Shown: positions 21,232-21,251 of the stretch, piece by piece
How positions within the stretch are numbered: the stretch's first letter is position 1
Layout: each line of letters starts with the position of its first letter
DNA from: Planctomycetaceae bacterium UBA2671
Lineage (GTDB): Bacteria > Planctomycetota > Planctomycetia > Planctomycetales > Planctomycetaceae
Assembly: GCA_002359185.1 (NCBI GenBank)
Contig: DEML01000125.1
Coordinates: forward strand, 1-21,251
Length of the DNA stretch: 21,251 nucleotides
Direction of reading: 5' to 3'
The notes under the pieces: model-generated
Told to the model about the DNA's origin: nothing
Databases searched by the model: none
The model's input: only the letters and a program-made list of their open reading frames with translations
Translations under genes and position numbers: made by a program

Positions 21232-21251
21232 GGGTGGCTGGGGTCGTAGCG
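21232..21251. repeat. Interspersed repeat (GGGTGGCTGGGGTCGTAGCG family), copy 2, cut by window end
   Basis: The 20 bases are identical to the reverse complement of part of 11197-11229. The element lies 18 bases after the coaB stop and continues beyond the window. Confidence 0.7.

Overview
The window looks like chromosomal DNA from a planctomycete, probably of the Planctomycetaceae (relatives of Gimesia or Rubinisphaera); the genus is a guess. Reasons: a formylmethanofuran-dehydrogenase-type A subunit (fhcA) used in tetrahydromethanopterin-linked C1 transfer, an exported L-isoaspartyl methyltransferase, an acetate-type symporter with a very large extra loop, many singly transcribed housekeeping genes with weak Shine-Dalgarno sites, and several families of palindromic intergenic repeats. 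I see no phage, transposase, CRISPR, tRNA or rRNA genes.

Layout. 1-402 is non-coding and carries degenerate repeats. 403-5967 is a run of minus-strand genes: tsaE, a beta-ketoacyl-synthase-like protein that has lost its catalytic residues, a glutamine-dependent asparagine synthetase (asnB, true start a GTG at 3462) and a xylose-reductase-like aldo/keto reductase. A probable terminator and a large GC-rich hairpin separate the last three, and a 624-base gap with a 12-bp palindrome precedes the ketosynthase-like gene. 6200-8391 is a translationally coupled DUF485 plus sodium:solute symporter pair. 8520-9070 (minus) is a coupled pair, a tiny acidic lipoprotein and a 116-residue unknown. 9259-9762 is a DUF2007-like zinc-ribbon protein. 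9786-13745 (minus) holds an exported unknown protein, fhcA and a two-helix membrane protein. 13869-15095 is the exported Pcm with a C-terminal beta-sandwich-like domain. 15110-16045 (minus) is an SRPBCC/GyrI-like protein. 16244-21214 (plus) carries a UvrA paralogue, ygfZ, fxsA and a stand-alone coaB.

Functionally the window is mostly a mix of housekeeping and metabolic genes: tRNA t6A formation (tsaE), Fe-S protein maintenance (ygfZ), coenzyme A synthesis (coaB), asparagine synthesis, C1 metabolism (fhcA) and monocarboxylate uptake. No defence system or obvious biosynthetic cluster is present. The items most worth a second look are the catalytically dead ketosynthase, the exported isoaspartyl methyltransferase, the UvrA paralogue whose conserved N-terminus has no ordinary start codon, the isolated fhcA, and the nested palindromic repeats, whose best copy has two perfect 22-bp arms each of which is itself a palindrome.
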